A stretch of 64,000 bases of DNA. Origin: Rosenbergiella epipactidis. Lineage in GTDB: Bacteria; Pseudomonadota; Gammaproteobacteria; Enterobacterales; Enterobacteriaceae. The translations under genes were made by a program, and so were the position numbers. Location of the stretch: contig NZ_JABBFQ010000010.1 in NCBI RefSeq assembly GCF_018494055.1, forward strand, positions 62,001-126,000. The letters are read 5' to 3'. Positions 8,697-18,558 of the stretch are shown here, piece by piece. The notes beneath the pieces were generated by a model. That model had not been told where the DNA came from. It did no database searches and saw only the letters and a list, made by a program, of their open reading frames with translations. Each line of letters begins with the position of its first letter. Position 1 is the stretch's first letter.

Positions 8697-9824
8697 TTAG
8701 TCAGTACCCGTTTTATCGCTTTTTAAGATAAAAAACGTGATCTCAGAAGGGTAGCCCAAGCGTAGGGCAAATCCATTCCATAGCCCAGTACCGTTACTTA
8801 CGTAAAGATAGCGTTTTCCGATTGGGTAAAGCCCAGACGAAAAACCCTGATTGGCACGCTTTACGATGGTGGCAAGGCCGTAAACCATACCACCGTGAGT
8901 GTGACCTGAGAGCTGTAGGTCAACGCCGTTAGCGAGATTTTTTCGGGCATTTTCCGGACGGTGATCCAGCAGAATAATTGGCGCTTCACGGTCCACGCCT
9001 GTTAGGGCCTTATCTAAATCAGGGCCGGCTTGGTCGTATCGTAAAGCGGCTTCATCAGTCACCCCTGCAATATAGAGCTGACTTCCCTCTTTCTCGACGG
9101 CGACTGAGCTGTTAAGCAATTCATGAAAGCCTAACTGCTGCATCCGGTGCATCCATGGCGAATAGCCAGAGTAATACTCGTGGTTACCGGGAATCGCAAA
9201 ACGCCCCTGCTTAGCAATTAACTCGCCGAGCGGCGCGACATCATCATAACGTTTCTCGATACTGCCGTCCGCGACATCGCCGGTAAACAGGACGACATCC
9301 GCCTGCAGTTGATTGGTACGCTCTACCACTTTCTTCATCCAGCGTCCGGTAAAGAGGGTACTGGCATGTAAGTCGGTTAATTGAACGACACGATAGCCAT
9401 CAAACGCTTTAGGTAAATTCTGTAGCGTTAACGTCACGGTTTTAACGCGAGGCACCTTGACCGCTTGGTAGGTAGCGTAGGCGGCTGTCACTAACGAAAT
9501 ACCTAACAAAATAAAGTGAGTGCTACGGTGGAGTGGCCACGACCCGCTCAATGCAAACTGACAGGCGCTGACAATATCGCTTAGGATCAGTAACAGGGTA
9601 AAAGCAATGATCGTCCCAAAGAGGAAGTTAATGGCGACCATCACAGTGTGAGGGAATTCCGGCGCGAAGCGGTTACCAAAGACAACTTTATAAACAAGAT
9701 GACACTCTGCCACGAGGACGACGGCAATAAAACAGAGCAGCCGAAGTATAAAAGGGAGCGGGAGCGGCAAGATAAAGCGCGCACCAATATATAGGGCAGG
9801 TAAAAGTGTTATCCAAGCAAACAC
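8697..9824 (-). CDS. Membrane-anchored metallophosphoesterase
   Basis: The 375-residue protein has an N-terminal membrane part of about four hydrophobic segments (roughly 2-20, 24-42, 60-84, 104-120), then a calcineurin-like phosphoesterase domain. Metal-binding motifs are D151-L-H153, G182-D183, G213-N-H-E216 and G-H308-T-H310-GG. The domain order matches the YaeI/YkuE group, some of which hydrolyse UDP-diacylglucosamine or other phosphoesters at the membrane. It is a single gene divergent from the hmu locus; the two share the 220-base region with the Fur box. Confidence 0.85.
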   Translation of the reverse strand: MFAWITLLPALYIGARFILPLPLPFILRLLCFIAVVLVAECHLVYKVVFGNRFAPEFPHTVMVAINFLFGTIIAFTLLLILSDIVSACQFALSGSWPLHRSTHFILLGISLVTAAYATYQAVKVPRVKTVTLTLQNLPKAFDGYRVVQLTDLHASTLFTGRWMKKVVERTNQLQADVVLFTGDVADGSIEKRYDDVAPLGELIAKQGRFAIPGNHEYYSGYSPWMHRMQQLGFHELLNSSVAVEKEGSQLYIAGVTDEAALRYDQAGPDLDKALTGVDREAPIILLDHRPENARKNLANGVDLQLSGHTHGGMVYGLATIVKRANQGFSSGLYPIGKRYLYVSNGTGLWNGFALRLGYPSEITFFILKSDKTGTD

Positions 9825-9935
9825 ATAGCCTCCAAGAAAAATGGTATCGATTCACTTACTGTAGCATTGCACCAAAGCAATGTAAGCAAAGGATAAAGAA
9901 TAAAAAAAAAGTGAACTTTTACATTGATTACTATT

Positions 9936-9954
9936 GATAATGATTATCATAATG
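9936..9954. promoter_or_regulatory. Fur box upstream of hmuR
   Basis: GATAATGATTATCATAATG matches the 19-bp Fur consensus at most positions. It lies about 90 bases upstream of hmuR in the divergent region, with a weaker second half-site near 9970-9980. Confidence 0.8.
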
Positions 9955-10046
9955 ATATAGATTCGCATTCATTATGATAAAGGCTCCAATACGAGCCATT
10001 TGTCATTTTTGCGAATTGCCGCACCTTTTAGGAACACACAGCCTCT

Positions 10047-12401
10047 ATGCGTAAATACTCCAGGACTGCCTCGACAGTTTCCCCTCGACCCCGCTTATCG
10101 CTTATCGCTCTTAGCCTGAGCGGGCTATATTGTGCCTCGGCGACCGCCGGAAATATCCCTCTTACTGGACAGACTAAGCAGGATGAGACCTTAGTCGTGA
10201 CTGGGGTAACGCCTAAAATTGAGGCCAACAATAAAGTCGTTGTCAGTGCCAAGCAGATGCAAAAAAATGGCTCGAACGATTTTGGTACCTTGATGCGCTA
10301 TCAACCCTTGGTAAGTGCGACGGGATCGAGTGGCGGATCTGGCAGTGGAAAAAGCGGTTTCGATCGAGGCGGCTATACCGGCTATAACATTCGTGGGTTA
10401 GAAAGTAATCGCGTTGGGATCAATGTCGATGGCGTTTCGATGCCGCAAGCGACAGGCCGCCCTTATGCTGGGCGAACAGGAGTGAATAGCTTTGGTATTG
10501 GCCGCGACTATATTGACCCTTATCTCTTTGGCCAGATGGATATCGAAGCGGGAGCGACCGCGGTATCTCAGCCCAATACCTCGATTGGGGGGCTGGTCGC
10601 TTTCCATTCAAAATCTGCGGACGATTACTTATCGCCGACACGCCAACAGTATTTCGGTTATCAAACCGATTACGACTCGGCAAATCGTGCATGGCATAAC
10701 GGTATCACTGCGGCAGCAGGCGATGATCAGTTACGTGGGATCTTTGTCTATAGCCGACGCGATGGACAAGAGACACGAACCCAAGGGAATAACCAAGCAT
10801 GGCCAGAAAATTGGCACTCTGATGCCTTTGCGGCCAGCACGATTTGGCAGCTAAATGACGAACATAAACTGACAGCTAGCGGTAATTACTATCAAAAAAC
10901 CAGCCATACTCATTTCGATACGTGGGACTCCAGCGGTAAAGCGGTGCTCGGTACTAGCCAGCAGTCCAGTCAAACCCGCCGATTTGGGGTTGCCTTACAA
11001 GATGAATACACACCACTGAATCAGTGGATAGATCAACTGACTAGCCAAGTGTATTGGCAGAAGACGCAGGCGCATGACAATACTTTCGGCCCGAGCGACA
11101 CCTTGGTCCCGACTCGTACGCTGTCTGATTTTAATACCAATAAATTCGGGTTCTCTTCGGAATTGGCAAAAACTATCGGCCGTCATGATATTCGTGCTGG
11201 CTTAAATGGCGATATGACGCGCACCGAACGGCCTTTCTCACAATCACCCACCCCTCTGGTTTATTATCGGGTGGTGCAACCGCAAGCGGATAGCCAAACC
11301 ACCACGCTTGGCGGCTTCGTTGAAGATAAAATTAACGGTGATTGGCAGGGACACCATGTGGCGATCACTCCGGGTATCCGCGTCAGTTATCTAAAGAATA
11401 AGCCCCGTAACCTGAGTAGCCTTGCCGCTGGCAGTAGCGTATTAACCGAAGAGAGCGTTTCGACACTCTATAGTAGCCAAAGCGACACACAATTCTTACC
11501 GTCGCTGAGTCTCGAATACTCTCTGACGCCACAGCTATTAACTTATATTCGTTACCAACGGGGCGCGCAGTTCCCTGAAGCCAGCCAGCTTTATGGCTCC
11601 TGGAATCTCGGATCAAGCTATGCCGGCAAACAACAATATGCGTTGATTGGTAATAATGGCTTGAAGACCGAAACCAGTAATGACCTTGAGTGGGGGATAA
11701 AGGGACAAGCCGTACCGGGAATCGATATTCACGGTTCACTGTTCTATAACGACTACGATAACTTTATTGCGTATAACCGCTATACGCGCAGCGGATCACC
11801 GAGCAAGTTTACTAACGTACCTTCGAATATCTATACCGTCTATCAAGCAGAAAATCGTGATAAAGCCTTTATCTATGGCGGAGATCTGACGACTAAAATT
11901 CACTACGGGGAGTGGTTCCCAGCAGTGAATGGCTTGAGCACAAGCTTTGCCTTGGGTTATACCAAAGGGATGTCCAAGTCCTCCCTGCAAGGCGACAAAT
12001 ATGTTGATTTAGACAGTGTGGCGCCGATGAAAGCGATTATTGGCGTCGCGTGGGATGATCCTGCGCAACGTTACGGGGCTGCCGTGACTGCTACCTTCGT
12101 AAAAGGAAAGCAGGCCAAACAAACCACGCGCGATACCACGACTACTGGTAGCGCGACAGAGGTCGATAGCAGCAAATACTGGCGCATCCCTGGCTACGGG
12201 ATGGTGGATATGACGGCATACTGGCAAGTGACCCCAACGGTAAAACTCAGTGGTGGCGTGTATAACCTGACTAACCGTAAGTATTGGGATTACTTAAGTA
12301 GCCGTGATTTAACGACCGATAATGCCCAGCATCAAGCCGATATCGCGCTCGCGACAATGCCAGGACGGACTTTCCAACTCGGTCTGAATGTTGATTTCTA
12401 A
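10047..12401 (+). CDS. hmuR: TonB-dependent haem/haemoglobin receptor HmuR
   Basis: The 784-residue protein has a secretion signal (about 1-34, ending ASATA), a TonB box like DETLVVTG (46-53), a plug domain with YNIRGLESNRVGINVDGV and a beta-barrel ending in a C-terminal Phe. It belongs to the haemoglobin/transferrin/lactoferrin receptor family; the barrel segment RGAQFPEASQLYGSW corresponds to the FRAP-like haem-receptor motif. It is the first gene of a haem uptake operon (hmuRSTUV) and is preceded by a Fur box. A GC-rich hairpin separates it from hmuS. Confidence 0.88.
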   Translation: MRKYSRTASTVSPRPRLSLIALSLSGLYCASATAGNIPLTGQTKQDETLVVTGVTPKIEANNKVVVSAKQMQKNGSNDFGTLMRYQPLVSATGSSGGSGSGKSGFDRGGYTGYNIRGLESNRVGINVDGVSMPQATGRPYAGRTGVNSFGIGRDYIDPYLFGQMDIEAGATAVSQPNTSIGGLVAFHSKSADDYLSPTRQQYFGYQTDYDSANRAWHNGITAAAGDDQLRGIFVYSRRDGQETRTQGNNQAWPENWHSDAFAASTIWQLNDEHKLTASGNYYQKTSHTHFDTWDSSGKAVLGTSQQSSQTRRFGVALQDEYTPLNQWIDQLTSQVYWQKTQAHDNTFGPSDTLVPTRTLSDFNTNKFGFSSELAKTIGRHDIRAGLNGDMTRTERPFSQSPTPLVYYRVVQPQADSQTTTLGGFVEDKINGDWQGHHVAITPGIRVSYLKNKPRNLSSLAAGSSVLTEESVSTLYSSQSDTQFLPSLSLEYSLTPQLLTYIRYQRGAQFPEASQLYGSWNLGSSYAGKQQYALIGNNGLKTETSNDLEWGIKGQAVPGIDIHGSLFYNDYDNFIAYNRYTRSGSPSKFTNVPSNIYTVYQAENRDKAFIYGGDLTTKIHYGEWFPAVNGLSTSFALGYTKGMSKSSLQGDKYVDLDSVAPMKAIIGVAWDDPAQRYGAAVTATFVKGKQAKQTTRDTTTTGSATEVDSSKYWRIPGYGMVDMTAYWQVTPTVKLSGGVYNLTNRKYWDYLSSRDLTTDNAQHQADIALATMPGRTFQLGLNVDF

Positions 12402-12408
12402 ATGTTTA

Positions 12409-12426
12409 GCCCCGGTTTGCCGGGGC
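12409..12426 (+). promoter_or_regulatory. Hairpin between hmuR and hmuS
   Basis: GCCCCGG and CCGGGGC pair around a TTTG loop directly after the hmuR stop. There is no T tract, so it more likely stabilises the hmuR message or causes partial attenuation than terminates fully. Confidence 0.5.
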
Positions 12427-12445
12427 GTTATAGAGGACGTAACCG

Positions 12446-13471
12446 ATGAATAAACAATATCTTGATTATTTAGCGTTAAAAACGGAACACCCACACCTGT
12501 ATGCCCGTGATCTTGCAGCGATGATGGCGATCAGCGAAGCAGAATTGACCTTAATTCGTTGCGGTCATGATGCACAATCGCTGCAACCGGAATTTGAAGC
12601 GCTGCTAAAAGGATTGGCGGCAGTGGGCGAGATTAAAAGCTTGGTCCGCAATGATTACGCCGTCCATGAGCAAATTGGACGTTATGAGAATCTGCATTTT
12701 GGTCCTCATGCCGGTTTGGTATTAAACCCCCGCGCACTGGATCAACGCTTTTTTCCGCAACAGTGGCACAGTGTGTTTGCCTTGACCGAATTAGGTGTTT
12801 CGGGTGAGCGGCATAGCCTACAAATTTTTGATACCCAAGGGAACGCGGTGGTGAAAATCTATGCGACCCCGCAAACCGATAGTGCTGCATGGCAAGCATT
12901 GATAACTCAATGGCAGCAGGTCACCCCCTCTACGCTCGCGCTCCAGCCTTTCCCTGCGGTCATGCAACCGTCAGAGATCGATCCACAGAGGGTGGAACAA
13001 GAGTGGCGCGCCATGACCGATGTTCATCAATTTTTTCAATTGCTGCGTCGTCATCAACTCACTCGGCAACAAGCCTTTAAGATGGTCAGCGATGAGTTGG
13101 CTCGCCAAGTCAGTAACGACAGCGTTGCACTGTTGCTTGAGCGTGTTCAGCAGCAGCAGAACGAGATCATGATTTTTGTCGGTAACCGCGGCTGTACGCA
13201 GATCTTCACCGGTCGTCTCGCCAAAGTGGTAGAGATGAAAGGTTGGCTTAATATCTTCAACGATCAGTTCACCTTACACCTTCAGGATAAAAAAATCGCT
13301 GAAACCTGGATCACGCGCAAGCCTACGGCTGACGGGCACGTTACCAGCCTTGAGCTGTTTGCAGAAGATGGCACACAAATCGCCCAGCTTTATGGACAAC
13401 GGTCTGAAGGGCAGCCAGAACAACCGCTCTGGCGTCAACAACTTGAGGAATTAGCGGGAGAACTCTGCTAA
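12446..13471 (+). CDS. hmuS: Haem-degrading/haem-handling protein HmuS
   Basis: The 341-residue cytosolic protein matches the HemS/ChuS/HmuS family in length and in its two repeated halves. Recognisable segments are NDYAVHEQIGRYEN, the TDVHQFFQLLRRHQL region in the second half, and GNRGCTQIFTGRL. The family binds imported haem and degrades it or passes it on. It follows hmuR by 44 bases and overlaps the hmuT start by one base (TAATG), so it is translationally coupled to the transporter genes. Confidence 0.88.
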   Translation: MNKQYLDYLALKTEHPHLYARDLAAMMAISEAELTLIRCGHDAQSLQPEFEALLKGLAAVGEIKSLVRNDYAVHEQIGRYENLHFGPHAGLVLNPRALDQRFFPQQWHSVFALTELGVSGERHSLQIFDTQGNAVVKIYATPQTDSAAWQALITQWQQVTPSTLALQPFPAVMQPSEIDPQRVEQEWRAMTDVHQFFQLLRRHQLTRQQAFKMVSDELARQVSNDSVALLLERVQQQQNEIMIFVGNRGCTQIFTGRLAKVVEMKGWLNIFNDQFTLHLQDKKIAETWITRKPTADGHVTSLELFAEDGTQIAQLYGQRSEGQPEQPLWRQQLEELAGELC

Positions 13472-14304
13472 TGAAATATGTCGTATTACTTCTCTGTTTC
13501 GTCACGATCCCCGTGACGGCTGCGCAGCGGCTGGTCTCGATTGGCGGTGACGTGACCGAGATTATTTATGCACTGGGCAGTGGCGATCAACTGGTTGGCC
13601 GCGACACGACTAGCCAGCGCCCGGAAGCAAGTCTTAAGCTGCCCGATATTGGCTATATGCGTCAATTAAACAGTGAAGGAATACTGGCGCTTAAGCCGAC
13701 GTTAGTACTAACTAATGCGCAGGCCCAGCCCTCTCAAGTCTTCCAGCAAATCGAAAAAGTCGGTGTGAAAGTCGTCACCGTCCCGGCGACGCCACAGTTG
13801 TCGGAGATTGCGGTCAAGGTCAACACGCTGGCTCAAGCTCTGGGAAAGACGGCACAAGCACAGCCGATCTTGCAGCGGTTGGATCAGCAGTTGAGTGCGC
13901 TGAAACAGGTCCCGGCCGGTGGCAGTCATAAAGCCCTGTATATTATGGCGAATCACGGTATGCAAAGCTTGATTGCGGGTAAAGAGACCGCCGCAGACAT
14001 TGCGCTACGCAGTGCAGGATTGACTAACGTCATGGGGCAGGTGCCACATTATCAGCAGATGTCACAAGAAGGTGTGATAGCGGCCGCACCCGAAGTGATT
14101 ATTATTGACCAGCACGCTTTGCAGCAGATGGGCGGTGCCAGCCAGCTCTGGAAACTTCCTGGATTAGCCCTAACGCCCGCCGGGAAAGCGCGTCGGGTGG
14201 TGGTGATCGATCAAATGGCACTACTAGGGTTCGGGATCGACACACCGCAGGCTATTCTCAAACTTCGTCAAGATGTGGCGGAAAGCTATGCGCGTCAGCC
14301 TTAA
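13471..14304 (+). CDS. hmuT: Haem ABC transporter periplasmic binding protein HmuT
   Basis: The 277-residue precursor has a short signal peptide (residues 1-18, ending VTAA), then a class III cluster A substrate-binding fold as in HmuT/PhuT/ShuT. RLVSIGGDVTEIIYALG and PDIGYMRQLNSEGI are family hallmarks, and Tyr in GYMR is the likely haem iron ligand. It delivers haem from the receptor to HmuUV. The C-terminus overlaps the start of hmuU by 17 bases. Confidence 0.88.
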   Translation: MKYVVLLLCFVTIPVTAAQRLVSIGGDVTEIIYALGSGDQLVGRDTTSQRPEASLKLPDIGYMRQLNSEGILALKPTLVLTNAQAQPSQVFQQIEKVGVKVVTVPATPQLSEIAVKVNTLAQALGKTAQAQPILQRLDQQLSALKQVPAGGSHKALYIMANHGMQSLIAGKETAADIALRSAGLTNVMGQVPHYQQMSQEGVIAAAPEVIIIDQHALQQMGGASQLWKLPGLALTPAGKARRVVVIDQMALLGFGIDTPQAILKLRQDVAESYARQP

Positions 14305-15292
14305 CCGCCAAATGACGTTGCTGATCTTTATTGTCTTGCTGGTGATCAGCGCCGTGGCGGCGACCCAGCTTGGGGCAATGAGGCTGTCGTTAATCGAGAT
14401 TTGGCAGCAACCCTTCGACAGTATTGTCTGGCAAGTCTGGTTAACCATTCGTGTTCCCCGTGTACTCTTGGCCCTGCTTATCGGTGCCGCACTCGCGGTA
14501 TCGGGCACCATTATGCAGGGGCTTTTTCGTAACCCGCTTGCGGATCCTGGGCTATTAGGGATTAGCAGCGGAGCAGGGCTTATGGTGGCGTTGGCCTTGC
14601 TCTTGCCTCTTCAATTACCCTTATTCGCCAGTTTATGGTTACCGGTTATCGCGGCCTTTATCGGCAGTTTATTGGTCACGGCGCTGATTTTTCAATTGAA
14701 CAAGATTAGCCAAGGTCAACTCTCCCGCTTACTGCTGCTAGGGATCGCGATCAATGCCTTATCGGGATCGCTAATCGGCGTGCTGTCCTGGTTGAGTAAC
14801 GATCAACAGCTGCGACAGCTTTCACTCTGGGGAATGGGATCCTTAGCCCAAGCCCAATGGTCGGTGGTGGGGATCTGCGCGCTGATCATCATCCCGACCT
14901 CACTGTTACTGCTGCGATCGGCCCGCGCCTTAAACCTCTTACAGCTTGGCGAAGAGGATGCCTTTTATAGCGGCTTGGATGTGTTACGGGTTCAGCAGGG
15001 TTTATTAATCGGTAACGCCTTGTTGGTTGGTACCGCGGTTTCTTTCACCGGTATTATTGGCTTTATCGGTTTGGTCATTCCTCATCTGGTAAGAATGGTA
15101 TTTGGGAGCGATCATCGTTGGTTATTACCCGGATCGATCATTGTCGGCGGATTACTCCTGTTGCTGTCGGACACCCTAGCACGCACCCTAGTTCAACCCG
15201 CTGAAATGCCTGTTGGCCTCTTGACCAGTCTACTGGGGGCACCGTGGTTTTTTATGTTGATCCTGAAACGCTTAAAGGCCAGTTATGCATAA
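14288..15292 (+). CDS. hmuU: Haem ABC transporter permease HmuU
   Basis: The 334-residue FecCD/BtuC-type permease has about ten hydrophobic helices and the motifs RVPRVLLALLIGAALAVSG, MQGLFRNPLADPGLLGISSGAG and FIGLVIPHLVRM. The ATG at 14288 is preferred over the one at 14273 because GGCGGAAAG precedes it at good spacing. It dimerises in the inner membrane and works with HmuV and HmuT. The reading frame overlaps both neighbouring genes. Confidence 0.9.
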   Translation: MRVSLNRQMTLLIFIVLLVISAVAATQLGAMRLSLIEIWQQPFDSIVWQVWLTIRVPRVLLALLIGAALAVSGTIMQGLFRNPLADPGLLGISSGAGLMVALALLLPLQLPLFASLWLPVIAAFIGSLLVTALIFQLNKISQGQLSRLLLLGIAINALSGSLIGVLSWLSNDQQLRQLSLWGMGSLAQAQWSVVGICALIIIPTSLLLLRSARALNLLQLGEEDAFYSGLDVLRVQQGLLIGNALLVGTAVSFTGIIGFIGLVIPHLVRMVFGSDHRWLLPGSIIVGGLLLLLSDTLARTLVQPAEMPVGLLTSLLGAPWFFMLILKRLKASYA

Positions 15293-16064
15293 TACCCTTA
15301 CCGCGAGGCAGATTGGACTGCAGACGGGATCGCGCACCTTAATTAACCCCTTAGATCTGACGCTTAAACTGGGCGAGTTTGTCACCATTATGGGACCGAA
15401 TGGGGCAGGAAAGTCGACACTTTTACGGTTATTGACCGGCTTTCTTAGCCCAACAACAGGCGAGTGTTGGTTGGCCGGTAAGCCTTACCCCCAGTGGCAG
15501 AGAAGGGAACTCGCAGGCCAACGGGCCGTGATGCGCCAACATAATCAACTGGCTTTTGCCATGTCGGCAGAAGAGGTGATCGTATTAGGGATCAGCCAGT
15601 ACGCCATGCAGCGACAACGCATGATCGTCGACCAGGTCGTTGCGCTGATCGGTTGCCAAGCGTTATGCGATCGCAATTATGCCACCCTGTCGGGAGGCGA
15701 GCAGCAGCAAATTCAGTTGGCCAGGGTGCTGGCACAGCTATGGAAAGAGGACCAACCGGAGGGATGGCTATTTCTTGATGAGCCGACCTCGGCTCTCGAT
15801 CTCTTTCATCAACAACATTTGCTGCGTTTACTTCATCGGTTAACCCGCAACGGAAAGCTGATGGTCTGCGCGGTCTTGCACGATGTCAATCTGGCCGCAA
15901 CCTGGTCGGATAGGATAGTGGTGATACAGCAGGGGACCTTGGTGGCCGATGGGTCGGTACAGCAGGTACTGACAGAATCGCAGCTGACGGCGTGGTATCA
16001 GGCTGAATTAAGCGTGATTCAGCCTGCTTTGTCCTCTCACCCCATCGTGTTATTGAATAAGTGA
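15285..16064 (+). CDS. hmuV: Haem ABC transporter ATPase HmuV
   Basis: The 259-residue ATPase shows Walker A GPNGAGKST (37-45), signature LSGGEQQQ (135-142) and Walker B LFLDEP (162-167), followed by the H-loop region VLHDVNLAA. It powers HmuU-mediated haem import. The start overlaps the hmuU stop by eight bases. A small gene on the opposite strand ends five bases after its stop. Confidence 0.92.
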   Translation: MHNTLTARQIGLQTGSRTLINPLDLTLKLGEFVTIMGPNGAGKSTLLRLLTGFLSPTTGECWLAGKPYPQWQRRELAGQRAVMRQHNQLAFAMSAEEVIVLGISQYAMQRQRMIVDQVVALIGCQALCDRNYATLSGGEQQQIQLARVLAQLWKEDQPEGWLFLDEPTSALDLFHQQHLLRLLHRLTRNGKLMVCAVLHDVNLAATWSDRIVVIQQGTLVADGSVQQVLTESQLTAWYQAELSVIQPALSSHPIVLLNK

Positions 16065-16068
16065 GTGC

Positions 16069-16209
16069 TTAATCATTGAACTGTAATTCATGGTACTCCC
16101 CTTCATCAGGCGTACGGCGGCGTCGCGGTGGCGCACTCGATTCCTCAGGGAAAGGGCGTTGACGGGTGGCAAACAGCGTTTCATAAAGATCGTTATCATA
16201 ATCGCTCAT
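16069..16209 (-). CDS. Small hypothetical protein, 46 aa
   Basis: A short minus-strand frame starts with ATG at 16209, with AGAGG seven bases upstream, and ends just before the convergent hmuV stop. The product is 46 residues, acidic at the N-terminus (MSDYDNDLYETLF), with a proline/arginine stretch (PPRRRRTPDEGEY) and an acidic tail. I do not recognise it; it has no membrane segment, cysteine or haem-regulatory CP motif. The good ribosome site and tight fit between genes argue for a real small gene, but no family supports it. Confidence 0.5.
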   Translation of the reverse strand: MSDYDNDLYETLFATRQRPFPEESSAPPRRRRTPDEGEYHELQFND

Positions 16210-16327
16210 AGGTAAACCTCTTCAATGTGCCGATGACTGTCGCTAGCTTGCCGCAGCAAGATGACAGATTGATGACATGTTCAGAGTGAGTTCGGTCTGC
16301 CACCCTGCTGGGCGCAGACCGAGTCGC

Positions 16328-18481
16328 TTAGCGATAGCCGAAAGTCTGTGCAGTCAGTGTGAGTTTGCCCTTAAGCACGGGGGTAGCAGCATCGGTGGCT
16401 TGATAGATCTCGTACTCTTCACCTGCAATCGACCACTGTTGTTGAGCACTGTCCCATTGCGCCACCACTCGCGGTTCCAGACTCAGGCTGACGCGTTGTG
16501 TTTCTCCCGGCGCGAGGGTGACTTTCTGAAAAGCCACTAATCGCGAGGGATAACGCCCCGAGGTGGGACGCAGATAGATCTGAACCACATCGCTGCCTTC
16601 TCGTTCGCCACAGTTGATCACGGTTAAGCTGGCCGTAATGTCGTCAGAGGTCTGGCAGAGCTGTAAATCCTCATAGCCAAATTGCGTATAGGAAAGGCCA
16701 AAACCGAACGGGAATAAGGGGGTTAACTGTTGGCGTTCAAACCAGCGATAGCCGACATCGGCCCCTTCGACGTCGTAATCAATCTCGAAGATCTCGCCTT
16801 TCACCTCCACTCCAGGCAGTGAGGTGGTGGTGCTAGGATCGACTTGCTCGGGATGGGGGAGTTGTTGCGCTGCAGCGGGGAAGGTAATAGGCAAGCGTCC
16901 CGCGGGATTGACGCGACCAAAGATCACACCGGCGATTGCCTCGCCCCCTCCTGAACCAGGATACCAAGCTTCGAGTACCGCCGGGACCTTATCGAGCCAA
17001 GGTAACGTCACCGCGCCACCTGTTTCCAGCACGACGATGATCGTCGGATGCACGGCAGAGAGCTGATCAATTAATTGATTTTGATGATCATCGAGATCTA
17101 ATCCTTGCGCATCCAGTGCTTCGGAGCGCCACTCCTCGGCGAAAATAATCACAGCATCACTGCCTTGACTAGCGTCGAGTGCCTCCTCGATCGAGTCTCC
17201 GGATACAAAATCGACCTGTTTGGCGAGTGAATTTCGGCGAATAGCGGCCAGCGGCGAGCTAGGATGGTAGACCTTTGGCGTTTGGATCCCCATAAAATCG
17301 ACGCCTTCTTTCTGTAAGCTACCTTGTGGTGTCACCGCGGAGGATCCGCCACCGGCCAAGACACCTTTATCAGCATGAGCCCCGATCACCACGATTCGGT
17401 TTAACTCGGGTGCGAGCGGCAAAGTTTGCTGGGCATTTTTCAGTAAAACAATGCCTTGCTCGGCCTCACGCTGAGCGATCAATTGGTGCCAACTATAGTC
17501 GAGACGATTACCGCGTTGAGCAGGATGTTGGATAGCGCCGCAGGCGAAGAGACTTCGTAAGATCCGCTGGATCATGCCATTAATCTGTTCTTCAGTGATC
17601 TCACCTTGCGCCATGGCCTCGCGTAGCGGTTGATCGAACCAAACACAGCTATCAAGATTGGCACCCGATTGCACATCCAACCCTGCCCGCACCGCTTTGG
17701 TTGCAGAATGCGTCGCCCCCCAGTCCGACATGACCCAGCCAGCATAGTGCCAGTCGCCTTTTAACACCTGTGACAATAGAAAATGGTTTTCCGAGGCCCA
17801 ATCGCCATTGACTAAGTTATAGCCGGGCATCACCGCGCCGGGCTTGCCGATATCAATAGCCAGTTCAAAAGCGAGTAAATCGGACTCGCGCAATGCCGAT
17901 TCACTGATGCGGGAGTCCGCCAGCACTCTACCGGTTTCTTGAGCGTTAACCGCGAAGTGCTTGACGGTAGAGACCACATGTTGAGATTGGATCCCCCGTA
18001 CACTGTGACCGGCCATCACGCCAGTCAGCAACGGGTCTTCAGAGATATATTCAAAGTTACGGCCACCACGCGGCTCGCGAATCAAGTTTGCCCCGCCGGC
18101 GAGTTGCACATTAAACCCTTTACCAAAGGCTTCGCGTCCTAACATCTCGCCGGTGGTTTGCGCCAAGTCTGGGTCGAAAGAGGCGCCTAACGCGAGGCTA
18201 CTGGCGAGTGCGGTAGCGTGATCCCCTGGGCGGACACCGCCCAATGCACTGACTCCTAAACTGGCATCACTCTGTTGTAATGCCGGGATCCCTAAACGAG
18301 GAATTGCCGGATAATAAGCGGCTGAACCGATCGCCTCGGCGGGTAGCGTATCCCCTTTTTTTAATGGGATAGCCATCGGTCCAGAGAGCCACGCAAATTT
18401 TTCATCCGTCGTCATCTCGGCGACGACGGCAGCGGCTTGCTGATCGGCTGTTAAGCCAGGTTTTTGCCAGGGGAAAGACAT
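16328..18481 (-). CDS. GH3 beta-glucosidase, cytoplasmic
   Basis: The 717-residue enzyme has the full three-domain GH3 layout. An N-terminal (beta/alpha)8 domain has KHFAVN (174-179) and the nucleophile Asp253 in VMSDWGATHS. A following alpha/beta sandwich domain carries GGGSSAV and AEEW, where the acid/base glutamate is expected. A C-terminal fibronectin type III-like domain begins near 590. There is no signal peptide, so it should act on imported oligosaccharides or glycosides such as plant beta-glucosides. It stands alone next to cbl with no sugar transporter nearby. Substrate specificity is not inferable. Confidence 0.9.
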   Translation of the reverse strand: MSFPWQKPGLTADQQAAAVVAEMTTDEKFAWLSGPMAIPLKKGDTLPAEAIGSAAYYPAIPRLGIPALQQSDASLGVSALGGVRPGDHATALASSLALGASFDPDLAQTTGEMLGREAFGKGFNVQLAGGANLIREPRGGRNFEYISEDPLLTGVMAGHSVRGIQSQHVVSTVKHFAVNAQETGRVLADSRISESALRESDLLAFELAIDIGKPGAVMPGYNLVNGDWASENHFLLSQVLKGDWHYAGWVMSDWGATHSATKAVRAGLDVQSGANLDSCVWFDQPLREAMAQGEITEEQINGMIQRILRSLFACGAIQHPAQRGNRLDYSWHQLIAQREAEQGIVLLKNAQQTLPLAPELNRIVVIGAHADKGVLAGGGSSAVTPQGSLQKEGVDFMGIQTPKVYHPSSPLAAIRRNSLAKQVDFVSGDSIEEALDASQGSDAVIIFAEEWRSEALDAQGLDLDDHQNQLIDQLSAVHPTIIVVLETGGAVTLPWLDKVPAVLEAWYPGSGGGEAIAGVIFGRVNPAGRLPITFPAAAQQLPHPEQVDPSTTTSLPGVEVKGEIFEIDYDVEGADVGYRWFERQQLTPLFPFGFGLSYTQFGYEDLQLCQTSDDITASLTVINCGEREGSDVVQIYLRPTSGRYPSRLVAFQKVTLAPGETQRVSLSLEPRVVAQWDSAQQQWSIAGEEYEIYQATDAATPVLKGKLTLTAQTFGYR

Positions 18482-18558
18482 TACATAAGCTCCTAAGCGT
18501 AAGGGGGTATACTCTTAGCTTAGTCGCCTATAGGAGGAGAAAGGAGGGATCCGTGCGC

